This document shows positions 1 to 8,552 of a DNA stretch of 46,538 nt, piece by piece. The DNA is from Streptomyces sp. T39. Lineage in GTDB: Bacteria > Actinomycetota > Actinomycetes > Streptomycetales > Streptomycetaceae. The DNA lies in NCBI RefSeq assembly GCF_008042045.1, contig NZ_RDBP01000037.1:390764-437301 (forward strand). The letters run 5' to 3'. The notes under the pieces were generated by a model. The model saw only the letters and a program-made list of their open reading frames with translations. It was not told where the DNA came from and did not search any database. Numbering within the stretch: position 1 is the first letter of the stretch; every line of letters starts with the position of its first letter. The translations under genes were made by a program, and so were the position numbers.

Positions 1-1
1 C

Positions 2-628
2 GCCGACGGACTGGCCCCGCCCTCCGCCCTGAGCCTGGCCGGCGCCCGGATGCGCCCCTTCACGTCCGGGATCGCGCGGGCGACGGCGGGCCACGGGATC
101 GTGGTGGGCCGCGTCCGCTACATCCACCGCGGCTGGAACGGGGAGCGGGCCGACGCTGCCCGGGACGCCGCTCGCGCCCTCGACGAGCTGGCCGCCGCCT
201 GCGGGAGCGTCCCTGTCGTCCTCGTCGGCCACTCGATGGGAGGCAGGGCCGCGCTGAGTGCCGCGGCGCACCCCCAGGTGCGGGGCGTGGTCGCCCTCGC
301 CCCGTGGTGTCCCGAGGGCGAGCCCGTCGCCCACCTCGCCGGGACGGACGTCGTGCTGGTCCACGGCGACCGTGACCGGGTGACGGACCCCCGGGGATCC
401 TGGAGCGTGGCCCGCCGGGCCCGCGCCGCAGGCGCCAGGACCTGTGCCCTGCGGATGCCGGGCGGCGACCATGCGATGCTCCGCGGCGCGGGCGCGTGGC
501 ACACGCTCACCGAGCGCCTGGTGACGGGCCTGCTGGGCCTCGCCCCCCTGCCCCCTGCGGTCGCCCGCGCCTTCACCCGGCCCGACGGCGCCGCCCCCGC
601 GGACGCGACCACGGTGGACCGGGCCTGA
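2..628 (+). CDS. Alpha/beta hydrolase, 5' end cut off by the window
   Basis: A serine hydrolase of the alpha/beta fold whose substrate cannot be told from sequence. The reading frame is open from base 2 without a start, so the gene begins outside the window. The ATG at 50 is probably internal, because the 16 codons before it read as protein (ending LSLAGAR). The nucleophile elbow is GHSMGG, with Ser at residue 62 counted from the ATG at 50. A later VLVHGDRDRV strand-turn and a GGDHAML segment supply the expected Asp and His of the triad. The C-terminal 40 residues are Pro/Ala-rich. It converges on the metallo-beta-lactamase gene, and a palindrome near 805 could end both transcripts. The fold is secure; the function is unknown. 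Confidence 0.85.
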   Translation, partial: ADGLAPPSALSLAGARMRPFTSGIARATAGHGIVVGRVRYIHRGWNGERADAARDAARALDELAAACGSVPVVLVGHSMGGRAALSAAAHPQVRGVVALAPWCPEGEPVAHLAGTDVVLVHGDRDRVTDPRGSWSVARRARAAGARTCALRMPGGDHAMLRGAGAWHTLTERLVTGLLGLAPLPPAVARAFTRPDGAAPADATTVDRA

Positions 629-794
629 GCCCGGGAGTGCCGTGCGCCGGGGCCTCCCCGCCCTTGCGGGAGCCGGACACGAGGCCCATGGGCGCCGCCC
701 CGTCTGTGCCTTGTGGCCCGGAGCTCCCGAGCGGCGGTCGACGGGACGGCGGCCGCGGGCACGGCGAAGGCCGCGGCCACGGCGAAGGCCCCGG

Positions 795-814
795 CCCGGG
801 GAGCGCTCCCCGGG
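795..814. terminator. 20-bp perfect palindrome between convergent genes
   Basis: The stretch is a perfect loopless palindrome (CCCGGGGAGC and its complement) in the 244-bp gap between two convergent genes. It lacks a T-tract, as is common in Streptomyces. It is likely a bidirectional terminator. The rest of 629-872 shows only GC-rich simple repeats (GGCGAAGGCC-like) and no convincing gene. Confidence 0.5.
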
Positions 815-872
815 GTCTCCCGGTGCCGGTGCCCGGGTCAGCGCCTCAACGACACCGCCGGCGCGATGCCGC

Positions 873-1529
873 CTACCAGCCGCGGCTGCGCCATGCGGAG
901 AGGTGCGGGCGTTCCGCGCCGAGCGTGGTGTCCCTGCCGTGGCCCGGGTAGACCCACGCCTCGTCGGGCAGGGGGCCGAAGAGCTTCTCCTCGACGCCGT
1001 CCAGCAGGCTGGTGAAGGCCGCCGGGTCGTCGTGGGTGTTGCCCACGCCGCCGGGGAACAGGCAGTCGCCGGTGAACACGTGCGGGTGGCCGTGAGGGTC
1101 GTCGTAGACGAGCACGATCGAGCCGGGGGTGTGCCCGACCAGGTGGCGGGCGGTCAGCTCGACATGTCCCACGCGCACGGTGTCCCCGTCGTCGACCGGT
1201 ACGTCGGTCGGGACGGGGATGCCCTCGGTGTCGTGCCGCCCCGCGTACGTGCGCGCACCGGTCGCGGCGACGACCTCGGCGAGTGCGCCCCAGTGGTCGC
1301 CGTGCCGGTGGGTGGTGACGACCGCCGTGACCGAGTCGTCGCCGATCAGGCGGAGCAGGGTCGCGGGCTCGGCCGCGGCGTCGATCAGGATCTGCTCGCC
1401 CGTCGCCCGGCAGCGCAGCAGATAGGCGTTGTTGTCCATCGGGCCGACCGCGACCTTGGAGATCATCAGGTCCGTGAGCTCGTGCACGTCCGCCGGGCCG
1501 CCGACCTTCACCACACCGCTGTATGTCAT
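873..1529 (-). CDS. Metallo-beta-lactamase-fold hydrolase (glyoxalase II-like)
   Basis: A 218-residue zinc hydrolase. The metal motif THRHGDHWG (His74, His76, Asp78, His79) is the signature of the MBL fold, and a second metal histidine is visible in LVGHTPGS. Small single-domain members of this type often hydrolyse thioesters such as S-lactoyl thiols, but the substrate cannot be read here. The frame is open upstream to 1736. I place the start at the ATG at 1529 because a TAGGCT box lies exactly 7 nt before it (leaderless layout) and the protein N-terminus (MTYSGVVKVGG) is then family-like. The gene downstream of an MDMPI-type mycothiol enzyme on the same strand makes a thiol-detoxification role plausible, but that is inference. 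Confidence 0.85.
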   Translation of the reverse strand: MTYSGVVKVGGPADVHELTDLMISKVAVGPMDNNAYLLRCRATGEQILIDAAAEPATLLRLIGDDSVTAVVTTHRHGDHWGALAEVVAATGARTYAGRHDTEGIPVPTDVPVDDGDTVRVGHVELTARHLVGHTPGSIVLVYDDPHGHPHVFTGDCLFPGGVGNTHDDPAAFTSLLDGVEEKLFGPLPDEAWVYPGHGRDTTLGAERPHLSAWRSRGW

Positions 1530-1542
1530 ACCGCTCAGCCTA
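1530..1542 (-). promoter_or_regulatory. Leaderless promoter, -10 TAGGCT
   Basis: TAGGCT (1537-1542 on the minus strand) is followed by 7 nt and then the ATG at 1529, so transcription should begin at or next to the start codon. No good -35 element is visible. There is no Shine-Dalgarno sequence, which fits a leaderless mRNA. Confidence 0.55.
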
Positions 1543-1608
1543 AGGGCCCCGCGGCGCGGGCCGCTCGGCCCGGCCGCGCGCTCCCGTGCCGCCCCGTGCC
1601 CCGGCGGC

Positions 1609-2292
1609 TCAGAGCGGGGGCAGGGCGGGCAGCGGGCCGCCCGTGGTGCGCAGGGCGGAGCCGTCGCGCCGGCCCGCGAGCCAGCCGACGACATCGGCGG
1701 GCGTACCCGTGACCGTGACGGCGGTGCCGGTGGCACCGCCGGTCGTCCACTCGCCGGAACCGGTCACGATCCGTGTCGGGGGCACGTCCGCGAGTCCGCT
1801 GAAGCGCTGCGCGAGGAAGTCGGTCTCGCGCGCGGTGAACTCCTCGGACAGGTCCTCCAGCTCGTAGCCGACGCCCAGGTCCACATGGTGCAGCTCGACC
1901 TCGACGAGACGGCGGAACGGCACCCGCGCCGCCCGGTCGGTGACCCCGTTGCGCAGCTCCACCGTGCGGTCCCAGTCGGCCGGGGCCGCGCCCTCGGCGT
2001 CGAAGCGCGCGGCGCTCTCGCGCAGGTCGTCGAGGTGCGCGCGCAGCGGACGGGCGGCGTCGCGCGCGATGTCGGCGTCGCGTGCGTCACTGCTGACGTA
2101 CATCGGCAGACCCCGGAGAACATTTACGAGCGCGTCGGCGTTACGGGAGAGATGGGCCATCACGTGCCCCCGGCTCCACCCGGGAAGGCGTGACGGCTCG
2201 GCCGCTGCCGCGTTGTCGAGGTGGGCGACTGCTGTGAGCAGCCGCTCGGTCGCCTCACGTACAGAGGCCAGGTCATGCGCGTGATCGATCAT
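1609..2292 (-). CDS. Maleylpyruvate isomerase family mycothiol-dependent enzyme
   Basis: A 227-residue protein of the MDMPI/DinB four-helix-bundle family, whose members use mycothiol as cofactor or cosubstrate. The expected metal ligands are visible: His47 (GHVMAHLSRN), then Glu131 and His135 in VEVELHHVDLG, the E-x3-H spacing of mycothiol-dependent maleylpyruvate isomerase. The C-terminal half resembles the MDMPI C-terminal domain (LAGRRDGSAL). The start is set at the ATG at 2292 rather than the open frame to 2424, because TATCGT lies 7 nt upstream and the preceding residues look non-coding. Divergent from uvrA. The actual substrate is unknown; names like isomerase reflect family only. Confidence 0.85.
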   Translation of the reverse strand: MIDHAHDLASVREATERLLTAVAHLDNAAAAEPSRLPGWSRGHVMAHLSRNADALVNVLRGLPMYVSSDARDADIARDAARPLRAHLDDLRESAARFDAEGAAPADWDRTVELRNGVTDRAARVPFRRLVEVELHHVDLGVGYELEDLSEEFTARETDFLAQRFSGLADVPPTRIVTGSGEWTTGGATGTAVTVTGTPADVVGWLAGRRDGSALRTTGGPLPALPPL

Positions 2293-2328
2293 GCGCCTGA
2301 CGATAGCTCCGCCACACGATCGGGTGAA
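2293..2328 (-). promoter_or_regulatory. Leaderless promoter TTCACC-N17-TATCGT
   Basis: On the minus strand TTCACC (2323-2328) and TATCGT (2300-2305) are separated by 17 bp, and TATCGT ends 7 nt before the ATG at 2292. This is the best-formed -35/-10 pair among the leaderless candidates in the window. Confidence 0.6.
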
Positions 2329-2364
2329 GCGGGCGGAAGGCGTCCGTAAATCGAATGCGCGTGC

Positions 2365-2370
2365 TATACG
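2365..2370 (+). promoter_or_regulatory. Candidate -10 (TATACG) for uvrA
   Basis: The divergent 2293-2487 region turns AT-rich at 2348-2370, with a CTATACG box about 120 nt before the uvrA start. No convincing -35 is seen. No actinobacterial LexA box (TCGAAC-N4-GTTCGA) is recognisable. Confidence 0.3.
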
Positions 2371-2487
2371 CTCGGTGGAGGCATCCTTGAAAGTCAGGCA
2401 TCCATCGTTCTGGCGGCCCCCCACAGGCAGGCATCAGCCGGGGCGGGGGCTGTGCCCCCGCTTCTCTCTAGAAAGGTGCGGACCGGC

Positions 2488-5454
2488 GTGGCCGACCGTC
2501 TCATCGTCCGTGGCGCGCGCGAGCACAATCTGAAGAACGTCTCGCTCGACCTCCCGCGCGACTCCCTCATCGTTTTCACCGGGCTCTCGGGGTCGGGCAA
2601 GTCGTCCCTCGCGTTCGACACGATCTTCGCCGAGGGGCAGCGCCGCTACGTCGAGTCGCTCTCCTCCTACGCCCGGCAGTTCCTCGGGCAGATGGACAAG
2701 CCCGACGTCGACTTCATCGAGGGCCTCTCCCCGGCCGTCTCGATCGACCAGAAGTCCACCTCGCGCAATCCGCGCTCCACGGTCGGCACCATCACCGAGG
2801 TCTACGACTACCTCCGGCTGCTGTTCGCGCGCATCGGCAAGCCGCACTGTCCCGAGTGCAGCCGGCCGATCTCCCGCCAGTCGCCGCAGGCCATCGTCGA
2901 CAAGGTGCTCGCCCTCCCCGAGGGCAGCCGCTTCCAGGTGCTCTCCCCGCTGGTGCGGGAGCGCAAGGGCGAGTTCGTCGACCTCTTCTCCGATCTCCAG
3001 ACCAAGGGGTACAGCCGTGCCCGGGTGGACGGGAAGACCATCCAGCTCGCCGAGCCGCCGACGCTGAAGAAGCAGGAGAAGCACACCATCGAGGTGGTCG
3101 TCGACCGCCTCACCGTGAAGGACGGCGCCAAGCGCCGGCTGACGGACTCCGTCGAGACCGCCCTGGGCCTGTCCGGCGGCATGGTCGTGCTCGACTTCGT
3201 CGACCTTGCCGAGGACGACCCCGAGCGCGAGCGGATGTACTCGGAGCACCTGTACTGCCCGTACGACGACCTCTCCTTCGAGGAGCTGGAGCCCCGCTCC
3301 TTCTCCTTCAACTCGCCCTTCGGCGCCTGCCCCGACTGCACCGGCATCGGCACCCGCATGGAGGTCGACCCGGAGCTGATCGTCCCCGACGAGGACAAGT
3401 CCCTCGACGAGGGCGCCATCCACCCCTGGTCGCACGGCCACACCAAGGAGTACTTCGGCCGGCTGGTCAACGGGCTCGCGCAGGCGCTCGGCTTCTCCAC
3501 CGACATGCCCTGGGCGGGGCTGCCCGCCCGCGCCAAGAAGGCGCTGCTGTACGGCCACAAGACCCAGCTCGAGGTCCGCTACCGCAACCGCTACGGTCGC
3601 GAGCGCGCCTGGACCACCCCCGCCTTCGAAGGCGCCGTGCAGTTCGTCAAGCGGCGGCACTCCGAGGCCGAGAGCGACTCCAGCAGGGAGCGCTTCGAGG
3701 GGTACATGCGCGAGGTGCCGTGCCCCACCTGTGAGGGCACCCGCCTGAAGCCGATCGTGCTCGCCGTCACCGTGATGGAGAAGTCCATCGCCGACGTCGC
3801 CGCGATGTCGATCAGCGAGTGCGCCGACTTCCTCGGCCGCCTCAAGCTGACCGCCCGCGACAAGAAGATCGCCGAGCGGGTCCTCAAGGAGGTCAACGAG
3901 CGGCTGCGCTTCCTCGTCGACGTCGGCCTCGACTACCTCTCGCTCAACCGCGCGGCCGGCACCCTCTCCGGCGGCGAGGCCCAGCGCATCCGGCTCGCCA
4001 CCCAGATCGGCTCCGGTCTCGTCGGCGTGCTGTACGTGCTGGACGAGCCGTCCATCGGCCTCCACCAGCGCGACAACCACCGGCTCATCGAGACCCTGGT
4101 CCGCCTGCGCGACATGGGCAACACCCTGATCGTCGTCGAGCACGACGAGGACACGATCAAGGTCGCCGACTGGGTCGTCGACATCGGCCCCGGCGCCGGT
4201 GAGCACGGCGGCAAGGTCGTGCACTCCGGTTCGCTGAAGGAGCTCCTGAAGAACACCGAGTCGATGACCGGGCAGTACCTGGCCGGCAAGCGGTCGATCC
4301 CCACGCCCGACGTGCGCCGCCCGGTCGACCCCGGCCGCCGGCTCACCGTGCACGGCGCCCGGGAGAACAACCTCCGGGACATCGACGTCTCCTTCCCCCT
4401 CGGCGTGCTCACGGCCGTCACCGGTGTCTCCGGCTCCGGCAAGTCGACCCTGGTCAACGACATCCTCTACACCCACCTGGCCCGCGAGCTGAACGGCGCC
4501 AAGTCGGTCCCGGGGCGTCACACCCGGGTCGACGGCGACGATCTCGTCGACAAGGTGGTGCACGTCGACCAGTCGCCGATCGGCCGGACCCCGCGCTCCA
4601 ACCCGGCCACGTACACCGGTGTCTTCGACCATGTCCGCAAGCTGTTCGCGGAGACGATGGAGGCCAAGGTCCGCGGCTACCTGCCCGGCCGGTTCTCCTT
4701 CAACGTCAAGGGCGGCCGCTGCGAGAACTGCTCCGGCGACGGCACCATCAAGATCGAGATGAACTTCCTGCCGGACGTGTACGTCCCCTGCGAGGTCTGC
4801 CACGGGGCGCGCTACAACCGGGAGACGCTGGAGGTCCACTACAAGGGCAAGTCCATCGCCGAGGTGCTGGACATGCCGATCGAGGAGGCGCTCGACTTCT
4901 TCGAGGCGGTCCCCACGATCTCCCGTCACCTGCGCACGCTCAACGAGGTGGGCCTCGGGTACGTCCGGCTCGGACAGTCGGCGCCCACCCTCTCCGGCGG
5001 CGAGGCCCAGCGTGTGAAGCTGGCGTCCGAACTGCAGAAGCGCTCCACCGGCCGCACCGTCTACGTGCTCGACGAGCCGACCACCGGTCTGCACTTCGAG
5101 GACATCAGCAAGCTGATCAAGGTGCTGTCCGGCCTCGTCGACAAGGGGAACTCGGTCATCGTGATCGAGCACAACCTCGACGTGATCAAGGTCGCCGACT
5201 GGGTCGTCGACATGGGTCCCGAAGGGGGCAGCGGCGGCGGTCTGGTGATCGCCGAGGGCACTCCCGAGCAGGTCGCGGGCGTCCCGGCCAGCCACACCGG
5301 CAAGTTCCTCCGGGACATCCTCGACGCGGAGCGCATCAGCGACGCGGCCCCGGTGCCGGCGGCGCGCAGGCCCGCCCGGAAGACCGCGGCGAAGAAGACC
5401 GCCGCGAAGAAGACGGCGGCCGCGGGACGCACCCCGCGCCAGCGCAAGGCGTGA
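2488..5454 (+). CDS. uvrA: Excinuclease ABC subunit A
   Basis: UvrA is the DNA-damage recognition ATPase of nucleotide excision repair; it loads UvrB, and UvrC then makes the incisions. This 988-residue protein carries two ABC modules: Walker A GLSGSGKS at 32-39 with signature LSGGEAQR near 493, and Walker A GVSGSGKS at 646-653 with a second signature near 835. The C-terminal zinc finger is complete (C745-x2-C748 ... C768-x2-C771). The first zinc module is degenerate: YCPYD replaces the usual C-x2-C, leaving C281/C284. The GTG at 2488 follows AAAGG by 11 nt; an ATG at 2452 has no ribosome site. The last ~25 residues are a Lys/Ala repeat ([15 protein letters not shown]) absent from E. coli UvrA. 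A strong hairpin follows the stop. Confidence 0.97.
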   Translation: MADRLIVRGAREHNLKNVSLDLPRDSLIVFTGLSGSGKSSLAFDTIFAEGQRRYVESLSSYARQFLGQMDKPDVDFIEGLSPAVSIDQKSTSRNPRSTVGTITEVYDYLRLLFARIGKPHCPECSRPISRQSPQAIVDKVLALPEGSRFQVLSPLVRERKGEFVDLFSDLQTKGYSRARVDGKTIQLAEPPTLKKQEKHTIEVVVDRLTVKDGAKRRLTDSVETALGLSGGMVVLDFVDLAEDDPERERMYSEHLYCPYDDLSFEELEPRSFSFNSPFGACPDCTGIGTRMEVDPELIVPDEDKSLDEGAIHPWSHGHTKEYFGRLVNGLAQALGFSTDMPWAGLPARAKKALLYGHKTQLEVRYRNRYGRERAWTTPAFEGAVQFVKRRHSEAESDSSRERFEGYMREVPCPTCEGTRLKPIVLAVTVMEKSIADVAAMSISECADFLGRLKLTARDKKIAERVLKEVNERLRFLVDVGLDYLSLNRAAGTLSGGEAQRIRLATQIGSGLVGVLYVLDEPSIGLHQRDNHRLIETLVRLRDMGNTLIVVEHDEDTIKVADWVVDIGPGAGEHGGKVVHSGSLKELLKNTESMTGQYLAGKRSIPTPDVRRPVDPGRRLTVHGARENNLRDIDVSFPLGVLTAVTGVSGSGKSTLVNDILYTHLARELNGAKSVPGRHTRVDGDDLVDKVVHVDQSPIGRTPRSNPATYTGVFDHVRKLFAETMEAKVRGYLPGRFSFNVKGGRCENCSGDGTIKIEMNFLPDVYVPCEVCHGARYNRETLEVHYKGKSIAEVLDMPIEEALDFFEAVPTISRHLRTLNEVGLGYVRLGQSAPTLSGGEAQRVKLASELQKRSTGRTVYVLDEPTTGLHFEDISKLIKVLSGLVDKGNSVIVIEHNLDVIKVADWVVDMGPEGGSGGGLVIAEGTPEQVAGVPASHTGKFLRDILDAERISDAAPVPAARRPARKTAAKKTAAKKTAAAGRTPRQRKA

Positions 5455-5460
5455 GCGTCC

Positions 5461-5498
5461 GGGCCGGGCACGGGGGCGTCTGCCCCCGTGCCCGGCCC
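5461..5498 (+). terminator. Perfect 17-bp hairpin after uvrA
   Basis: Arms 5461-5477 and 5482-5498 are perfectly complementary around a GTCT loop, 6 nt after the uvrA stop. There is no T-run, as is usual for Streptomyces terminators. It is probably the uvrA terminator. Confidence 0.7.
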
Positions 5499-5550
5499 GT
5501 GTCGTTCCACGGCGGGTGCTCCCGCACGGGCCGTGGCGGGGCGGTTCGGG

Positions 5551-5710
5551 GCCGTCCGGCGGCAGACGCCACCGAGCCTGCGGCCGCCCGGCCCAGAGGC
5601 ACAGGCGTCTGCGGCCGTCCGGCGGCAGACGCCACCGAGCCTGCGGCCGTCCGGCTCCAGAGGCACAGGCGCCTGCGGCAGACGCCATCGAGCCTGCGGC
5701 CGCCCGGCGG
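5551..5710. repeat. Tandem repeat of about 63 bp, 2.5 copies
   Basis: Copy 1 (5551-5613) and copy 2 (5614-5677) are nearly identical, differing by a few substitutions and one inserted T. A third partial copy (5678 to about 5710) lacks the first 11 nt of the unit. Each unit contains CAGACGCC and, in copy 1, its complement GGCGTCTG 33 nt later, so the RNA could fold into hairpins. The gap 5455-5792 holds this repeat and the uvrA terminator; I see no gene there. Confidence 0.75.
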
Positions 5711-5792
5711 CGGCCGCACCGGCGTCCGGCCCCCAGCCGGGGGTTCGCCGGTCCGCGGCGCCCCGCCACCCCCCCCGTGCCGGCGGCAGGGT

Positions 5793-6692
5793 TCAGACCG
5801 TGGGCACCTCGCTCGCGTACGGCGGCTCCGCGCCGGTACGGGAGCACGTCACGGCCGCGGCGCGGGCCGCGAAGGAGAGGACGTCGTGCCAGGCGTCCGG
5901 CCCGAGGCTCCGCAGCGCCCCGGGGCACAGGGCGTCCCGCGCGGCCAGCGCGTGCAGCAGTGCCGCGTTCACCGTGTCGCCCGCGCCGATGGTGTCGGCG
6001 ACGGTCACCGGGGCCGCCGGCACGGAGACCTCCACGCCCGACGCGGTCCGCACGGTGAGGCCGGCGCCCGCCCGGGTCAGGACCACCGCCTCCGGTCCCT
6101 CGGGGACACCGCCCAGCCAGCCGGCGTCGTCCTCGGACAGCTTCAGCAGCGTGACATGGGGGAGCCAGTCGGCGAAGCGCGCGCGGTAGGCGTCCGCGTC
6201 CGGGATCAGCCCGGCCCGGACATTGGGATCGAGCAGGGTGAACAGCCCCCGCCCCGACTCCCGCAGCAGCAGCGCCTCGTAGGCGCTCGCGCCCGGCTCC
6301 AGCACCAGCGAGCAGGTGCCCAGCGCCAGCGCCCGCGCCGCGGCGGGCAGCGCGGCGGGCAGCTCGAACAGCCGGTCCGCGGTGCCCTCGGCGTAGAACC
6401 CGTAGCCGGCCGACCCGTCCGTGCCGATGGCGGCGACCGCCAGCGTGGTCGGCTCCGGGCCCCGCTGCACCAGCGAGACGTCCACGCCTGCGGCGCGGAG
6501 CCCGTCGAGCAGGGCCTCGCCGAAACCGTCCGTCGACACCCGGGAGCAGAAGACGGCACCGGCTCCGAGCCGGCCGAGGGCCAGCGCCGTGTTGTACGGA
6601 CCGCCGCCCGGCCGCGGCAGCAGCGCGGGCAGCGGGACCCCGTCCCCGTGCGGGACCAGGTCGATCAGGGCTTCACCGGCGACGACGATCAC
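5793..6692 (-). CDS. PfkB-family carbohydrate kinase
   Basis: A 299-residue ribokinase-fold sugar kinase that would phosphorylate a sugar or nucleoside with ATP. The substrate is probably a ketohexose or similar, since it resembles annotated fructokinases. Evidence is the N-terminal glycine motif (RPGGGPYNTALALGRLG) and the C-terminal PfkB signature DTIGAGDTVNAAL, with the catalytic Asp at residue 239. The frame is open to 6824, but I choose the GTG at 6692. It begins the expected beta-strand (MIVVAGEALIDLVP), and TACGTT lies exactly 7 nt upstream, a leaderless layout. It faces away from the Rieske lipoprotein gene. No transporter or regulator adjoins it, so the pathway cannot be inferred. 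Confidence 0.88.
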   Translation of the reverse strand: MIVVAGEALIDLVPHGDGVPLPALLPRPGGGPYNTALALGRLGAGAVFCSRVSTDGFGEALLDGLRAAGVDVSLVQRGPEPTTLAVAAIGTDGSAGYGFYAEGTADRLFELPAALPAAARALALGTCSLVLEPGASAYEALLLRESGRGLFTLLDPNVRAGLIPDADAYRARFADWLPHVTLLKLSEDDAGWLGGVPEGPEAVVLTRAGAGLTVRTASGVEVSVPAAPVTVADTIGAGDTVNAALLHALAARDALCPGALRSLGPDAWHDVLSFAARAAAVTCSRTGAEPPYASEVPTV

Positions 6693-6705
6693 GGGCCAGA
6701 ACGTA
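6693..6705 (-). promoter_or_regulatory. Leaderless promoter, -10 TACGTT
   Basis: TACGTT (6700-6705, minus strand) is followed by CTGGCCC and the GTG at 6692. TGTCGG 17 bp upstream is a weak -35 candidate. Confidence 0.5.
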
Positions 6706-6916
6706 ACCCATGGCCCCGCGCGCCGACAGGGAGCCCGCCACCGGGGACCCCGTCGCACGCCGGTATCGTCGGTCGTGTCACCGAGGTCCCGGGACTCCCG
6801 GCCCACCGAGGCCGCGCAGGTCATGGACGTCGTGCGGGTCGCCGCGGTGTGTCACCCCCGGCGTACCCCGGCTCCCACCCCGGTCGCGCCACGACGAACC
6901 GACCCGTGGAGTTCCC

Positions 6917-7345
6917 ATGCCCGGCCGCCCGACCGCCCGCCGTACCGTTCTGAAGGGCGCGGCCCTCGCCGGCGCCGCCGGGCTCGGCGCGGCCGCCTGC
7001 TCCACGGACTCCAAGCTGGGCCACGCCGAGGTCCCCACGCCGACCGCCCCCGTCGACCTCGGCGCCGCCGACGCCGTGCCGGTGGGCGGCGCCAAGCTCT
7101 ACCGCGAGCAGCGTCTGGTCGTCCACTGCCCGGCCGCCGGCCAGTACAAGGCGTTCAGCGCCCAGTGCACCCACGCCGGTTGCGTCCTGGACAAGGTGGA
7201 GGGCACCGAGGGCAACTGCCCCTGCCACGGCAGCCGCTTCGACGTCACCACGGGCAAGGCCCTGAAGGGACCGGCGACGGTCCCGCTGCCCGAGGTGCCC
7301 GTGAGGGCCGAGGGCGGCAAGCTGGTGGCCGGCCCGGAGGCGTAA
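6917..7345 (+). CDS. Tat-exported Rieske [2Fe-2S] lipoprotein
   Basis: A 142-residue Rieske protein. The N-terminus has a twin-arginine motif (ARRTVLKG, Arg8-Arg9), a hydrophobic stretch and a lipobox ending at Cys28 (GLGAAAC). It should therefore be exported folded by Tat with its cluster and anchored as a lipoprotein. The Rieske ligands are Cys84/His86 (CTHAGC) and Cys101/His104 (CPCHGSRF). Cys89 and Cys103 match the disulfide of high-potential Rieske proteins. GGAG lies 5 nt before the ATG at 6917, which fixes the start against the open frame to 6710. No cytochrome b or quinol oxidase gene is nearby, so its redox partner is unknown. It converges on the next gene with only 24 bp between. 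Confidence 0.9.
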   Translation: MPGRPTARRTVLKGAALAGAAGLGAAACSTDSKLGHAEVPTPTAPVDLGAADAVPVGGAKLYREQRLVVHCPAAGQYKAFSAQCTHAGCVLDKVEGTEGNCPCHGSRFDVTTGKALKGPATVPLPEVPVRAEGGKLVAGPEA

Positions 7346-7369
7346 GCGCCCCGCGGGGGGCCCGGTGCC

Positions 7370-8305
7370 TCACTCCCACTGCCACTCGATGCCCACCGCC
7401 CCGGGCCGCACGCCCTGCTCCAGCAGGTGCACGGTGCGGTGCCGGCGGCTGACGGCGAGCTCCGTGCGGACGCCGCGCGGGGTGCCGTCCGCCGCACTGG
7501 CGAACCGGTGGCAGCGCAGCGGCAGCGCCCCGGGGGCGAAGCGCACCTGGAGCAGGTACTGCCCTCCCCGGCCGCCGAACCCGCGGACGCAGGCGCCGCT
7601 GGGCCCGCCGGTGCCGTCCTCGACCCCGTAGCCGAAGACGTACGTCTCGCCCACGCGCAGCGCCCCGTCGAAGAGCAGCTCGGCCACCACGGTGCCGGCC
7701 GCGCGGTCCCGCCGGATCCGGCCGGGGCGGCAGTTCTCCAGGGCGCTGATCTCCACCCGGTCCGGGTCGCACCCCGCCTCGCCGCGGTGCACGGCGAGGA
7801 AGCGGTCGACCCCGTCCCGCCGGGCGCGCACCACATGCTGCGCGTCGCGCCCGAGCAGCCGCCGGTCGGCGCCGATGCGCACCCGTTCCTGCAGCGCCAG
7901 GGTCTCCAGCCCGCCGGGCTGCGGGGCCGAGCCGCCGAGCAGGCGCTCGGCCTCGCCCGTGAGCTCGGCGAGCCCGCGGTACGCGCGGACGGCCGGTGCC
8001 GGTGCCGGTGCCGGCCGCCGGCCGCCGGTCCCGTCCGTGCCGAGCAGACGGATCAGCGAGTGGGCGGGCAGCTCCAGCACCTCCTCCAGGGCGCGAACGG
8101 CGCGCAGCGACTCGGGACGCCGCGGTCGGCGGGCACCCTGCTGCCAGTAGCAGAGGCTGGTCACGCCGACCTTGATGCCGCGGTGCGCCAGGTGGTGCTG
8201 GACCCGCTGGAGCGGCAGCCCGCGCACCGAGAGAGCGGCGCGCAGCGCCTGGTGGAAGGGGCCCGTGTTCAGCACCCGCGCCAGTTCGGCCTCGGTGTGG
8301 CCCAT
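7370..8305 (-). CDS. Helix-turn-helix domain protein of unknown function
   Basis: A 311-residue protein. Residues ~15-85 form an XRE-like helix-turn-helix: [28 protein letters not shown], then a [14 protein letters not shown] helix. The tryptophan/glutamine turn is typical of phage-repressor-like domains. Residues ~185-311 are rich in beta-type sequence with no motif I recognise; a Pro/Ala linker separates the parts. The start at 8305 has a GGAGG site, so this gene is leadered. It is divergent from uvrC with 247 bp between. It may be a DNA-binding regulator, possibly local, but nothing shows its targets. Confidence 0.8.
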   Translation of the reverse strand: MGHTEAELARVLNTGPFHQALRAALSVRGLPLQRVQHHLAHRGIKVGVTSLCYWQQGARRPRRPESLRAVRALEEVLELPAHSLIRLLGTDGTGGRRPAPAPAPAVRAYRGLAELTGEAERLLGGSAPQPGGLETLALQERVRIGADRRLLGRDAQHVVRARRDGVDRFLAVHRGEAGCDPDRVEISALENCRPGRIRRDRAAGTVVAELLFDGALRVGETYVFGYGVEDGTGGPSGACVRGFGGRGGQYLLQVRFAPGALPLRCHRFASAADGTPRGVRTELAVSRRHRTVHLLEQGVRPGAVGIEWQWE

Positions 8306-8539
8306 GGTTCCTCCGGCTCGATCGCTGCGGTGGGGGGTGCGCCGTGGTGCGACCGCCGGGGGTGGGCGGGGGCGGCCCGCCGGGTGGGGGACGGAGGTCT
8401 CCACGTCCCGGCCACACGCTCGACGGCGCCGCGCCACTGGCATTGAAGCGTGCCGGCCCTCCGCGGACAAGAATCCGGACCGTCCCGGGACGTGGTCATG
8501 TCCCTGCCGGGAGGCGACCGGGGTGTCATCGCCCGCCAG

Positions 8540-8552
8540 TAGGGTGGTCGGC
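8540..8552 (+). promoter_or_regulatory. Leaderless promoter, -10 TAGGGT
   Basis: TAGGGT (8540-8545) lies exactly 7 nt before the uvrC ATG at 8553. The same bases could also act as a weak Shine-Dalgarno (AGGGTGG) on a longer transcript. The rest of 8306-8552 shows no other clear element. Confidence 0.5.

Noticed and set aside
2293..2487. LexA (SOS) box before uvrA
   Set aside because: Only TCGAAT-like fragments are present; no TCGAAC-N4-GTTCGA palindrome could be found by eye.
5551..5710. CRISPR array
   Set aside because: The units are contiguous tandem copies of about 63 bp without unique spacers, and no cas gene is near.
2434..5928. Very long open frame on the minus strand opposite uvrA
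   Set aside because: It is antisense to a certain gene. High-GC codon bias keeps the opposite frame open, and the translation is low-complexity ([18 protein letters not shown]) with no domain.
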